Shown here piece after piece: positions 21,848-32,895 of a stretch of 64,000 nt of DNA. Below the pieces are notes generated by a model that was not told the DNA's origin, searched no databases, and saw only the letters and a list, made by a program, of their open reading frames with translations. The DNA comes from Platerodrilus igneus (lineage: Eukaryota; Arthropoda; Insecta; Coleoptera; Lycidae), in contig JARFIW010000599.1 of the NCBI GenBank assembly GCA_036346225.1, positions 868,001-932,000 on the forward strand. Reading direction: 5' to 3'. The translations under genes were made by a program, and so were the position numbers. The number at the start of each line of letters is the position of its first letter. The stretch's first letter is position 1.

Positions 21848-22210
21848 AAACTAAAAGAAAACTCGTTACAAAAAAAAATTAAAAAAACACTCCAAAAAAC
21901 TAAAAAGAATTTTCATCCGGCTCAACGGACCAAGGAACCGGACCAAAACCAAAAATGAAAAGGACATAGAAAAAGAAAAGGTAACAATCATCGAGGACAA
22001 AAATGGAATGGCATGGACACTGAAAAAGTTGTCGGAGAACAGATGCATCTCAGAAAGAGAAACAGGGAAGTCTTCGACCTCAACGAAGAAATTGGTTTCT
22101 CGCGAAAAACCAAAGTAAGAAAAAGGAACGAGGAAGAAAACCAACAGTACAGCCAGAGAAAGACCCAAAGGTCAAGCCTCAAGTAAACAAAAGGAACAAC
22201 AAGAGAGCAC
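21848..22210 (-). mobile_element. gypsy 3' internal fragment, inverted
   Basis: Reverse complement of the type of sequence at 21569-21700 and 37090-37320 (for example TTTTCATCCGGCTCAACGG on the plus strand). The two copies form an inverted pair separated by a few bases at 21846. Confidence 0.65.
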
Positions 22211-22229
22211 GAGAAGAAGAGAGGAGGAA

Positions 22230-22440
22230 CGCTGTTTGGCGTAGTAATTCTACACTTTCCGACGCTTCACGTTATTTTAACGCCAAACTAGCCCCCAAAT
22301 TCCTTGAACCTTTCTCCATCCGTAAAGTTATTTCTTCCTAGACATATGAACTAACCGATCCTTCCGGTGCATCCTTAGGTATTTGGCACGTCAAAGACTT
22401 AAAACCCGCCCATCCGGATAATCCTGATGTCCCCGAGGTG
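22230..22440 (+). pseudogene. gypsy integrase C-terminal fragment
   Basis: A frame through here encodes LSDASRYFNAKLAPKFLEPF, then YEL.DPSGASLGIWHVKDLKP, the C-terminal (GPY/F-like) end of Ty3/gypsy integrases, with one stop. It helps bind DNA in intact elements. The rest of the integrase is absent. Confidence 0.65.
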
Positions 22441-23258
22441 TTTTTGTTGTCCCTTTGTCGTCACAAACGCCGAAAACCTCCTCCATCCTTATCTCCCGAT
22501 CTCCTATGCTGATTCTACTGCCCTCTTGTATTTCTGTCTCGGCCTTGATGCATTTATTTTTGTGTGTTCTGACTCTTACATTTTTTCTACATTCTACATT
22601 CCTAATCCCGTTTTCCTTTAGCTGGTTTTCTTTGAGGTCGGTTCCAGCACCGACGTTTTTTGATCTTCCATCCACTTCCTGTGGCATATTTCTTAGACCT
22701 CTCTCCTGTTCTTTAGAAACCGTGACCTAGTCGACTCTTCCGGTCTAACAACAATTCCTTATGTTTCGTTTGATACGGCTCCTGTTGCCACAGTTGACAG
22801 TTCATCGTTCTTTTCCCAGCACTCTGTCCCTTCCCTACTCCTTGAGGCTAGACAGTCCTGTCTTACTGCTGCGATTTCTTCCTCCTTTTTTTACTATCGT
22901 CTTGGTTTCTCCGCGGGAGATCAACTTTCTATTGAGGTTGAAACGTTACTGTTTCTTTTCAGAAATAGACGTCTATGGACGACTTCGGCAGTACCGATAC
23001 CCTGTTAGTTGGGTCCTCGTTGATTGTTCACCCTACCTCCAAATCCTTCTCTCCTCGTCTTTCCTTAATTGCCCTTTCTCTGTGATCAATTTTGCTATCT
23101 GATGTTCCTGGTGTTGTATCTAGTGTTGGTCCTTCGAACCGGATGCATTCCTTTCTTGCTGTTTTGTTGTCTTTTTCGTTTCGTTTTGTGTTGTTGTTTA
23201 GTCTCCTCTTCCATTTTTATTTTCTACCCCGACCTTGTAATTTTGTTAGGGGGGAATT
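22441..23258 (+). mobile_element. gypsy 3' internal non-coding region
   Basis: Pyrimidine-rich sequence between the integrase end and the polypurine tract AGGGGGGAATT (23250-23259). It shares blocks with 34240-34608 and 37087-37399. No gene was recognised. Confidence 0.6.
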
Positions 23259-23757
23259 TGTTACGTTCAATTCCTGAATTTGCATCTTTCCAATACCCTT
23301 CATTGATAAATTATTACAAAATAAATATCCTATTCGCTCTTTTTGACTATTTTCGAAGTTATATCTATTATAGATAAAGCACATTAACCTATCAGTTTAT
23401 TCATAAAGCAGTTTGGTTTCTCCATTAATATTAATTCCTTATCACCTATACTACAATTTAGTATACAAATTATTGTCCTTATCAACGCCTGGCAATTCCT
23501 TATTTTAACGGTATTACGTTATGTTATCAGAGTAGAGATTCTAAATTGTTCTGTTGGGAATTAATTCATTTTACTTTGTACTTTATTACACGTTGAACAG
23601 ATCCTCTTAAACAGTTCTTAATTCTGAACGAGCAAATACACGCACATTCTTTTCTGTTTCTACTTCTTGTGTATTTGGTAAGTGAATAAAATGGTTGATA
23701 AATTACTGACTTTCATGTATACGTTCTAGCTCGTATCGTATGGTCGTATCGTATTTT
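23259..23757 (+). mobile_element. LTR fragment, second copy of the 21229 family
   Basis: Begins directly after the polypurine tract, so this is a 3' LTR. It matches 21229-21560 and continues further to TCGTATCGTATTTTGG. Confidence 0.65.
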
Positions 23758-23897
23758 GGAAACTAAAAAAAAACTCGTTACAAAAAAAAACTAAAGAAAA
23801 CACTTCAAAAAAGAATTTTCATCCGGCTCGACGAACCAAGGAACCAGACCAAAACCAAAAATGAAAAGGACATAGGAAAAGAAAAGGTAACAAACAT
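23758..23897 (-). mobile_element. gypsy 3' internal fragment, inverted, second copy
   Basis: Nearly the same as the start of 21848-22210 (plus-strand motif TTTTCATCCGGCTCGACGAA). It is joined directly to BEL/Pao gag. Confidence 0.6.
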
Positions 23898-24165
23898 TGT
23901 GAAACTATATCAATAGCTAAACAATTAATGCAACGATTTATAGATGTTACCATATTAAAACGCTGTACTGGGTCTAACTGCCGAAACCTTGAACATTGAA
24001 ATAATGGTTGAGTACCATTTTTACATACGGTGCATGTTGCCGTATTATTTGACACCAGAAAGTGTTTGTTTTGGTTCTGTGCTTTGGAATATTTGTACTT
24101 GTTGTTGCTACTTCAGGAATCTGACCTCAGCTTCTGAAGCTGTTCCAAAGATACAATTATTAAGG
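23898..24165 (-). pseudogene. BEL/Pao Gag zinc-knuckle fragment
   Basis: The minus strand encodes TCTVCKNGTQPLFQCSRF and RFNMVTSINRCINCLAI, the C..C...H/P...C and CxxC clusters of BEL/Pao nucleocapsid. A related copy is at 25675-25929. Confidence 0.72.
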
Positions 24166-25075
24166 GGAAGACATTTCCTAATGAACAGGCATCTCATTAT
24201 CAACAGGAACATAAACTTGGTGAATCCTATGCGAATGTATTACATATTCAAAATCCACCAGCCAAAACACTCCACCAATTCAGACGGCGCATCAACCAGT
24301 TAGCAATTCAAGGGAGGTGCAATCACCAAAACACGGGATTACGTCCCAGTTTAGGGCTCTATCATGCAGTTCTAAGTCAGACATTGTTTTGTTGTCTCCA
24401 GAAACAGCATATGCTTATGATAGCTACGCAAGGTTTATGGGTTAAGGAGTGTATTAGACCCTGGCTGTCAAATCTCAATTTTTTTCTTTGGCTTGTACAT
24501 AGCGGCTACATCTTCAAATTACAAACGTACTCAATTTTAGGAATTGGCAATACGGCAAATAAGTCGTTGGGTAGAATTCAAGTGTGTCTTTATGGTACAA
24601 AATCCACAACATACTACCAGTTACTCTGTTACCGTTATGGCAGGGGTAATGGTTGCAATTGCAGATCATTTGCCTTCAGTTGATTTACCACAAAAGGTAT
24701 ACGACAAGGTCAAGCATCTACGCTTAGGGGATCCAGATTTTCATAAAGCAGGACCTATTCATTTTTTGTTGGGAGCAGATGTTTATTGCAACTTGTTATC
24801 AGCAAGAAGCAACAATTTTTTGCTGGGAAAACCCTCTCGTATTCCTACAAAGTGGGGGTGGGTTTTGATGGGTAAAATACCCGCAAATGTGTTCATCTCT
24901 AATTGGATAACTTATTATATAACGCCCATCATCTAGTCTGTAAACAGTCGAATCAAAATGATGGTTCACTAACTGAGCCTGTAATGACTCTACCGGCAAA
25001 TGTTTTGAAATGTTTGAAGCTAAATCTTCAGTTTCCTAAAATCTTTGCATTGAAACATTTAAATTTTCATTGGAC
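24166..25075 (+). mobile_element. BEL/Pao fragment, plus arm of mosaic locus 2
   Basis: Contains the unoccupied SINE-2 target (about 24175-24215) and then the protease-linker region (24544-24936): GRIQVCLYG, VMAGVMVAIADHLPSVDLPQ, LRLGDPDFHKAGP, LLGADVYCNLL and GWVLMGK. It ends at CATTGGAC exactly as locus 1 does, where a solo LTR is inserted. Confidence 0.75.
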
Positions 25076-25702
25076 TATTATACTCTAGCTTTCTATATTC
25101 TAAGGTATACTGTTAAAGTCCCGGCGCGTAATTTATTAAAGACACTACGACAGTTGGTAACATAATAAATACGTGCGTAATATTGCGCAATATGGGGCTA
25201 CGTCATTATTACGCCTCAAATTATTATCACATGCAAATAAATGTTTATTGCGATTATAGGAAAAGACAGAATGTGCTCACGTAAACTGTGATGCTCTTCA
25301 CAACATTGCAGCTATTTTGGCGTTAGTTGGGCGTGGATCGTCCTTCGCCCCCGTTGATACCAGATTTGTTTGTCTTCCCTCTTCTCGTGTAGCGGTACGG
25401 TAAAGGATACAGGAAGGAGGAACGATAACGGGTACGAGACAGGAAACCTACATATCTGAAACAGAAGAAAAGAGAAAAGGCACACAAATAACCACACTGT
25501 TCGACGTTTAGTTGACTAGTCCCTGACGTGACGGAAATCACCACTTCTTTAACACTCCGCGTCTGCGCAATCTCGGGCGCCGACGCAACTATCTAAAGTG
25601 ACGGAAATGCACGCACAAGTCTTTTAAAATTATTGGCGCGAATTCACTCGCAAATTAAACTAAAACAGAAATGTTTACATAGCCGATTTTCGGCATGTAA
25701 CA
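25076..25702 (-). mobile_element. solo LTR, family B
   Basis: On the minus strand it begins TGTTACATGCCGAAAATCGG (palindromic start) and ends GAGTATAATA. Flanks are GGAC (25072-25075) and GAAC (25703-25706), an imperfect 4-bp duplication. The uninterrupted target is at 20086-20105 in locus 1. Confidence 0.75.
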
Positions 25703-25706
25703 GAAC

Positions 25707-26900
25707 GTGACAAAAAACTTCTGTTCTGTTGATCAGAAGTGTTATTTGACACTGCGGGTATTTTACCCATCAAAACCCCACCCTCACTTTGTTGGAATAC
25801 GAGAGGGTTTTCCCGGCAAAAATTGTTGTTTCTTGCTGATACTGGTTGTAACTGCAGAAACCTTAAACATTGAAATAATGGGAGAGTACCATTTTTACAT
25901 ACGGCGCATGTTGCTGTAGTATTTGACACCAGAAAGTATTTGTTTTAGTTCTGTGTTCTGGAATATGTAGACTTACTGTTGCTACTTGGGCAATGTGACC
26001 TCTGCTCATAAAATTGTATGATTTGTAACAAAATTAAGTAATGAATTGAATATAGGAATGGTATCAGCTTCCAAAATGGTACTAATGCCTACGGTAAATT
26101 ATTATATGACATTTGAAATAAAATAAAATCACTTCAACTATCTAAATTTAAATTAATCAAACCTTGAACGCCATTTTTATGCGCATGTACAAAACTCTGA
26201 CAACTAAATGTGTCATGTTTATATTTGTTAATACTATCAAAATAAAAACTTGCTTGCAAACGCCTTGAATCATATCTATCTATCAGTGCCTGGAGAGCTG
26301 CCTCGTAATTAGATTCGTCCAATTGCAAATGTGAAATGGTTTCCAATGCAGCATCACAAAGGAAAGATTTCAAATAAAGGAATTTCTCAGTTTTAGATAT
26401 CGAAGCGTTTTCATGCACCAGCTTCTGAAACAAAGAAATGAAGAAACTCTATTTTAAAATATTACCATCGAACGGATCTATCTTAATGACTGGAAGAACT
26501 AAATTTGGTTGTGGTACTGCTTGCATAACATTACTCTCTGGTTTTGATAGTGATGCTAAAAACTTGTATTCTAAATCAATAAACTTTGCCTGAATTGTTA
26601 TATATCATCAAATTCCGTTAAATGCTGTACAGTGGGAATGTGTTGACCAACATCCATTTCAGTAACATTGAATGCTATTATTTGCTCTTAAAATTTCAAA
26701 CTTGTTATGTAACTCTACAGCCGCTAAATAGTTCGATTTTACAAGTGGAAATGTTCTTTTGGTAGCTTCACTTATAACGAGTTGCAGCCGTTGAAATAAT
26801 AGGTCTAATTTTACCTTGAATTCATTGGACTTAGCCATATTAAACTTTAAAGTAGGACGTGGAAAATAAGTTAGCAACACCTGTCACTTTGATTACTGTG
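25707..26900 (-). pseudogene. BEL/Pao Gag and protease-end fragments
   Basis: Minus strand. The start is the reversed protease end (25707-25830); Gag follows. Segments seen are a zinc-knuckle piece (CAVCKNGTLPLFQCLRF, about 25929), a capsid piece at 26134-26433 (ISKTEKFLYLKSFLCDAALE, then NYEAALQALIDRYDSRRL) and an N-terminal piece at 26659-26880. The Gag parts lie in the order expected for BEL/Pao read from 26880 down, with frameshifts. Confidence 0.75.
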
Positions 26901-28049
26901 TAACAGCTCTTGAACAATGCCAAATTTTTTCATGTAGAACGAAAAATAGATTTGCAGTTTTCTCCTGTGTAATTGAAAAGCAACCACTTATATTACTTTG
27001 TGAATACTTCCTGCATATGATCAGATGCTTCAATTTCCACTATTGGATATGTGACCAACTGTTGACTAATGCTTGATGCTACAAGGCTAATGAATTAAAA
27101 CGTTTCTTATAGCTAACACTCATCCGGCTCGAAGGCCCACAAAAAGGTATGTATCGGAACCTGCTCTGCTTCATACGCCGTTTGAAATTATGTGTGCGTG
27201 GACTGTCAGGTATTAATTTATTTATGGATAAATACAAATGGCTGCTCTGTCCAGATTCCATATATTTTTTAATTTGAAGACGAATGAATCTAGCTGTCGA
27301 AATGATTCGAATAATTATGTGGAGCTTGTAAATTGTAAAACACAGAACCTTTCTTGAAAAATGTATTATATATAAAAAAACCTGAAATTATTTTTTATAG
27401 TTTCCCAGGCAACCGTCTCCCCTGACAACCTTTCTTATACAACTTGATTCTTTATATGGAATTTAATGTAATAATACAAAGTGTTGGTCATGTGTTCGTT
27501 TGCTGAACACTACTTGGGAAATCTCATGTACTCATTAAGTAAACAAAGAAGTAGTCAGAATCTCTCACCGAAATATTCGGCTGCGAGTGACGTGTAATCC
27601 TGTTTGGCTCGCGTTGTAGTAGATATGGAGGTAACCTTAAGATGTTTCCCAAATATGGTCAGTTCATCTGGTAGTAACTCCAAGAAAACCAATAGCCAGT
27701 ACTGCAGCGCAGTAGCAGGCAGACAGGCGGGAGTATCAGCACACGACATGAACAGAATGGTAGGACATAAACAGCTAATAAAATTAATTCGAAATTAGAT
27801 AAAGTATAATTAACAAACTGAGTGTCCAAATTATTCGTAATTTACCACGAGTATAAGTACAGTTGTCCCAATTTAGTCTTATACTTCCTGCTGTATTATC
27901 GATGAAGTGGAGAAGTATTTAGAACTTGGAAAACGGCATCCCTTTAAAGAACAGAACAATTTTAAGGTACAAATACGTGCTAATTAGTACCCTTTAGAAT
28001 TACAAAACCATCACTGTAAATCAATTCCATTCCAACCAAAGGCAAAACG
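26901..28049. other. FAR intron, nothing firmly recognised
   Basis: No confident exon. A minus-strand frame at 27555-27749 (LQYWLLVFLELLPDELTIFG) looks somewhat protein-like, but lacks clear splice sites and I cannot assign it. Confidence 0.4.
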
Positions 28050-28581
28050 TGTTACACTCGGGCAACCGTTATACTGCGCAACTGCTATACTCGCGATATA
28101 ATTCCCGCTGATTGTAACTTATACCGCACACGTTTTAAAAGTGATGCAACCGCTTTTTAAGTCAATTCGCAAGCACAATTTAAATCAAAACAAAGCACTT
28201 ACATTCTCAGGGTCCCACGATGTTTTGCAGGGTGAGTTCAATTCACGCCATGTTGAATCAGATTACATCCGTTCTTGCGGTGTCTTCTATGCTCGTAGGG
28301 GATGAAGGAACATCAGGTAAAGGAACGACACAGGGAAAGATAAAAAGGAACTTACATGCTTAAAAAAGAAAAGACACCACACCAAGATAGATGTTGCTTT
28401 GTCGAGGGCTCGTAACTTAATTGCGCCTTTCTACACCACGCGCGCATTCCGCATTGACACTGCGCAGGCGCGACTTGGGGACGACGGAAATTGACATTTT
28501 TAATTTAAAAAATACGCGGGAATTACCTTATAAATTATAACTAAAACTAAAACATGCTACATGCCATTTTGGCATGTAACA
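28050..28581 (-). mobile_element. solo LTR, family C
   Basis: On the minus strand it starts TGTTACATGCCAAAATGGCA (a perfect palindrome) and ends AACACGTG-type TGTAACA (plus-strand start TGTTACACTCGG). It is flanked by perfect AACG duplications (28046-28049 and 28582-28585). It shares its whole length with 51765-52350. Confidence 0.82.
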
Positions 28582-28954
28582 AACGTCAGAATCCTTTATT
28601 TTTTTAACTTTCAAAACAATTCCTGAATCGTTGTCTAGATATACAGAGTACAAGTAGAATTGGTTGCTTATTTTGAAGGCATTATGAATAGGTGAAAACA
28701 GTTACAACGTCATACTTAATTTCGTGAAATCTAAAATTGAATCTAACAGCATAGCATATTAGCTTGCGTTTTAGTTTGAAAATTATTGAATGTATTGCAA
28801 GTTAACAAGGTTATCTGTTTTAAACCTCTTTGTAATTTGGTCATTTGCGACCACAACGGTGCACATAAACTCCTTGTTGTAGCACTACCTTTAGCAATTA
28901 TACTCTTCAGCTCTAAACAACCTAGAATATCATAATTAGTTTGTGTTTATAAGA
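28582..28954. other. intron segment without recognised features
   Basis: No exon, repeat or RNA gene seen. Confidence 0.4.
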
Positions 28955-29536
28955 TGTTACATGCCGAAATTCGGCATTTAAACATTTCTATAAGTTCCTA
29001 ATTTGTAAGTGATTTCGCGCCAATCATTTTAAAAGACTTGTGCGTGCATTTCCGTCCCTTTAGATAGTCGCGTCGGCGCTCCGAGATTGCGCAGACGCAG
29101 AGGAAAAAGTGAGTGGTGATTTCCGACACATCTGGACTAGTCAGCTAGACGTCGAACCTAGTGATTTATCTTTGTGCCGTTTATTGTCTTCTTTTTCAGG
29201 AATGTAGGTTCCTTCCTTTTATCTACCTAATTATCGTACCTTTACCTGTATTTCTGTCGTCCCTCTACATAAGGAAAAAGAAGACGAATTTGAATTTGGA
29301 TTCAACCGGGGGTAAAAGGATAACACACGCCCTCAATGCTCCCCGACGCCAGCTGCCGCCAAAATAACTGTAATGTTGTGAGAAGTCCTACAGTTTACGT
29401 GAGTACCTTTGTTTTCTCTTATAATTAAAATAAACATTTTTTGTATGTGATAATAATTTGATCAAAGGTATGACGTAACCGTTTATTGCACAATATTTTG
29501 TAATTATTTATCATTGTTACCAACGGTCGTAGTGAC
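28955..29536 (+). mobile_element. LTR, family B, 3' end missing
   Basis: Starts TGTTACATGCCGAAATTCGG and matches 41581-42130 (GCGCCAAT, GCGCAGACGCAG, CAGCTGCCGCCAAAAT, TACAGTTTACGTGAGTA). It is cut at CGTAGTGAC, where the gypsy 5' LTR starts. Confidence 0.75.
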
Positions 29537-30815
29537 TGTTACGTTAATTTTCGTAAATCATTAGTTAGTTATATACAATAATTTTTATCTTAAATTCCTT
29601 TGGCGTTCAACACAAAAATTAATTCCGTTAATTAAAAATAACCCTTTCGTGTATTAAAATTTGTATTGTAATTAATAATAAATATCCTATCTATGTCAGT
29701 TGATAAATCTTTGTGCTTCATTAGAAAAAAAAAATCTTTTCTAAGAATTTCGTCCCGTGGAATTTACGCCTTAATTAGATAGGCGACTTTTCAAGTATTT
29801 TAATAATTAAATGCTGGTGCGTTTTCCCTTTTTAAAGAATTCGGCGAATTTATTTTAATAAAATTAGGGTTTTCCTGGTTTATTTCCTTGCTTTGGTGCT
29901 TTAACAAATGTAACAATTTATTTGCTGTTCGTATAGCCACAAGAAAGCACGTTCTATTTGGCTTCGTTTGTTATCTTTATGTGAATTTCCGGCACGCATT
30001 ATTTAGCGTGGTGAGTATATGGAGTTTATATAAAACAAGACGTTTCGGCTTCATTAAATTAATTTATTGTCCGTAAATATTCTAGCTTCCTGCGGGGGAC
30101 ACGTTAATCCCTTGAGCTTCTTCTGGGAATGCGAGGTCAAATGCGCTCCGCCTGGACGTAAGACCAGCGACTGGTTCCACCCCGATGCCAGTAACTCGAG
30201 GGTGAGTTCCTTTTTTGTTTGTTCTTCTTTATATGTGCTTGTGACCTCGGAACCAGAACGTTCATAGATGGCCTTCCTAAATTTAACTCTATATAAAAAT
30301 TATTGAACTATTTTGGCATTTACTGCTCTTTGGTTACTATCTCACTATTTGTTTCTAAATTTCTAAAAATCTACTATATGTTTGTAAATTTAGTTTAAGT
30401 TTATACTTACGATATTCTAGAGCTGTGGTTTTTAGGGTTGCGTTTGTTTCCCTTTTTTCTCTAGGTACTGTCAGGGGATAGTTGCCTAAAAACTACAGCT
30501 CGCCATTTTCATAGGTAATTTTTTTTAAATGTAGTATGTAAATTGGGTACATTGACTTTTTTGGGGTTGGGTTTGGGAGTACTGTTTTTTGTATATATAT
30601 TTTGTTTTTAATTATAAGTTCTTTCTTTTTCGTTGTATGTTTTGTTTTGTGTGTGAATGAGTGAGTGAGTATATATATTTTTTTTCTATTTATTTCAGGT
30701 TCCTTTGTAATTTAGTTATAGGTATAAGACCCCGCCCGCTCGCTGCCTGAGCCCGGTCATCCATCCGTTCTTTCTTTTTCTTGGGGTTTTTTATGTTACG
30801 TTAATGTACGTAGCA
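29537..30815 (+). repeat. 5' LTR of the gypsy element
   Basis: About 1279 bp, TGTTACGTTAATTTTCG ... GTACGTAGCA. It aligns along its length with 37400-39519, for example CGTGGTGAGTAT, CTGCGGGGGACAC.TTAATCCC and TATAGGTATAAGA.C. Differences are frequent, so the insertion is not recent. Confidence 0.75.
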
Positions 30816-30832
30816 TAAAATATTGACCCCCT

Positions 30833-31110
30833 GGCGTGGGGCTGCGATTTGTTGGTAATTAACTTCTGCCGCGATTCTTTTTGTACTTAATTTTGGCTGC
30901 GACTTATTTTTGGTAATTAATTTCTGTTCCTATTCTTTTTGTGATTAATTTCTTCTGCGATTTGGTTTTCGTTACTTTTCTTGTGCTGAGATTTTGTTTT
31001 AGGTAACTTTGGCTCCGATTTTAGTTTAGATAGTTTAGCTCAGAGTTCGTTTTAGTTAATTTTGCTCCGATTTTTTGTTTAGTAGTATTTTCTCGGATTG
31101 ATATTATTTA
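30833..31110 (+). repeat. degraded primer-binding site and degenerate leader repeats
   Basis: TGGCG-TGGGGCTGCG at 30833 looks like a tRNA-Lys-type primer site with an internal deletion. Roughly eight degenerate ~30-bp units follow, each with CTGCGATT/CTCCGATT, T-runs and TAATT. A TATC microsatellite lies further on at 31290-31312. Confidence 0.5.
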
Positions 31111-31555
31111 TGTTTCGTTGGCTTATTTCAGATTATTGGTCTTGTGTTTTCGCCAATAGTCCTAGTCCGTTGAAAACGCTGGCGCCCAAGATTTTTCTTT
31201 TTTCTTCCTTCTCTCTCTTAAACACATGTAAATAATATAATGTACGGCTAGTATGGGCTCTGGTCTAGGTATAGTCCACAATAAAGTAATTTATCTATCT
31301 ATCTATCTATCTTCTCTCTCTGTACATTTTGTTCTTCCCATCAAGTCTAGAGTTAGTTTTTCCCTCCGATTTTTCTTTTATTCTACAGTCCTATTCTAAT
31401 TTCTATTTTGTTGTTTCGCTCCTATTGGTGTCCCCAAAGTTCATCCGTCGGATATGTTTTAAATTGTCTTGTATTCGCAACAATTTTTCTTTTCTTTGGA
31501 GCTTTTATCGAGTTACGATTAGCCTTTATTTCGTTACGTTCTACTCATTTCGTTC

Positions 31556-31798
31556 TTGTTCGTATTCAAAATGACTTCTTTTTCGGCTTCCTACTACGGT
31601 CTCCCAGTCTGGGAGTGGAATTTGAAATTTTCTGGTGCACCGAACACTCTTACCGTACGTGATTTTTTGGAGCGAGTCGAAAAACTTCGACGAGCTCATC
31701 ATGTATCAGAATTGGATTTATTTGAGTCTGCAGTGGATTTATTCGAGGCTGATGCTTTATTTTGGTATCGTGGTTTTCGGAATAGGTTTTCTGACTAG
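31556..31798 (+). pseudogene. gypsy Gag, capsid N-terminal part
   Basis: WEWNLKFSGAPNTLTVRDFL, ELDLFESAVDLFEADALFWY and RNRFSD fit the Gag of insect Ty3/gypsy elements (pattern W.L.F.G...L...FL.R, then LF..A..L..G.A..WYR). A stop after RNRFSD breaks the frame; the same gag continues at 31805. The comparable pattern appears in the second gag at 43074-44640. Confidence 0.75.
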
Positions 31799-31804
31799 AA
31801 GTCG

Positions 31805-32443
31805 TTGTCCAATTTACTAATTCTTCATTTTGAACACAACGAGCTTATTTATAAGGCTACTACTATTGAGAAATATACTTTTGCTTTACATGACCGAGTT
31901 GTTAAGGTTTCTCCTACGCCTACGAGTAGATCCGATTTTTCTTCCGTACGTTCTGCTGTTCTTCCTCCTACTTCTACTCCTACTCGTCAGGTCGTGTGCT
32001 TTAATTGCGACAAACCTGATCATGTTTCGACCCGTTGTACTCGTCCTAAAGTACTTCATTGTTATGGTTGCGGACATAAGGGAGTTACTCGCCATAACTG
32101 TCCCAACTGTCATCCTACTACTAATAGTTCCGCGAATCAGATTTCCAATTCTGTCCTCTTCCCTAGTTACCTAATTTCTTCTGCTTCTCACCCTACGTTC
32201 TCTCCTATACCTCATTCTGCTTCTACTATCAAAACCTACTCTTCTTCGGCAAATATAGCTCATAACAAAATTTCCTCCGTTTCTAGTTCTGCCTCCTATT
32301 CTACTCCTTCTTCTGCTCGCCCTACTTATTCACTCTCACCCCAAAGTCTGCCTCCACCACCATTACAACTCATGCTTCCAATTAGTGACTTGCAGCTAGC
32401 TTCGCAAGAGTTTGTTCCCGCTTTCTTAAACGATTCTACCTAA
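31805..32443 (+). pseudogene. gypsy Gag, nucleocapsid part
   Basis: Contains VCFNCDKPDHVSTRC (a CCHC knuckle) and LHCYGCGHKGVTRHNCPNC (a second one). A long Ser/Thr/Pro-rich tail follows (residues ~105-190). The knuckles bind RNA during particle assembly. The frame ends at TAA (32441-32443) and a related coding stretch resumes at 32483. Confidence 0.8.
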
Positions 32444-32482
32444 GAATTTTCTGTCGTCTCTGCAAGCACAAAGGTCGCTGAA

Positions 32483-32890
32483 ATGACCATAACTTCGAAT
32501 TCAGTCCGCGAAGGTCCTGTTGAAGTCCATGAACTTGTATCTTTAATGCCTCCTTCCGTTTTTGTCAAAATTTTACCTGTTCCTGCTTTCTCAAATGATT
32601 CTAGTCAAGAAATTGCTGTTGTACCTACAATAACAGCTGTAGCTAAATTGCAATGTAGTACCTCCGGGTGGAGCATTGGGGACGTGGCCGCAAGTATAGC
32701 GGCCCCTTATTCAAATTATAATGTAGCTAAATTGACGATTACTCCTAATTTAGTCAGCGAAGGTTCGGTCGAAGTTCACGAACCCGTATCTTTAGTATCT
32801 GTTGCTGTTGCTGTCAAAATTTTACATGTTCCTGCTTTCCTAAATTGTTCAACTGAAGAAATTCCTGTTGTGCCGGCAATACAGCCGTAG
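32483..32890 (+). pseudogene. repeat-containing frame after Gag (first two units)
   Basis: Not a family I recognise. It carries two imperfect protein repeats: ITSNSVREGPVEVHELVSLM...VKILPVPAFSNDS and ITPNLVSEGSVEVHEPVSLV...VKILHVPAFLNCS. A third unit starts in the next frame at 32896. The 73-bp mini-element at 32651-32723 sits between units 1 and 2 without breaking the frame. The three units look like an internally duplicated tail of this gypsy Gag. Confidence 0.5.
32651..32723 (+). mobile_element. 73-bp mini-retroposon, copy 1
   Basis: Flanked by the duplication TAGCTAAATTG (32640-32650 and 32724-32734), extendable to 13 bp as TGTAGCTAAATTG. It holds two hairpins: CAATG..TACC-TCCG-GGTG..CATTG and GGCCGC-AAGTATA-GCGGCC. 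Its first ~30 bp match the SINE tail hairpin. The second copy is at 45479-45551. Confidence 0.8.
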
Positions 32891-32895
32891 CTGAA

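Noticed and set aside
22427..23377. Plus-strand hydrophobic small proteins
   Set aside because: They come from the pyrimidine-rich gypsy 3' region; the same composition gives similar frames at 34246-34682 and 37143-37376.
27555..27749. Host protein exon (LQYWLLVFLELLPDELTIFG)
   Set aside because: It looks protein-like but has no recognisable family, splice sites or flanking coding signal that I can defend.
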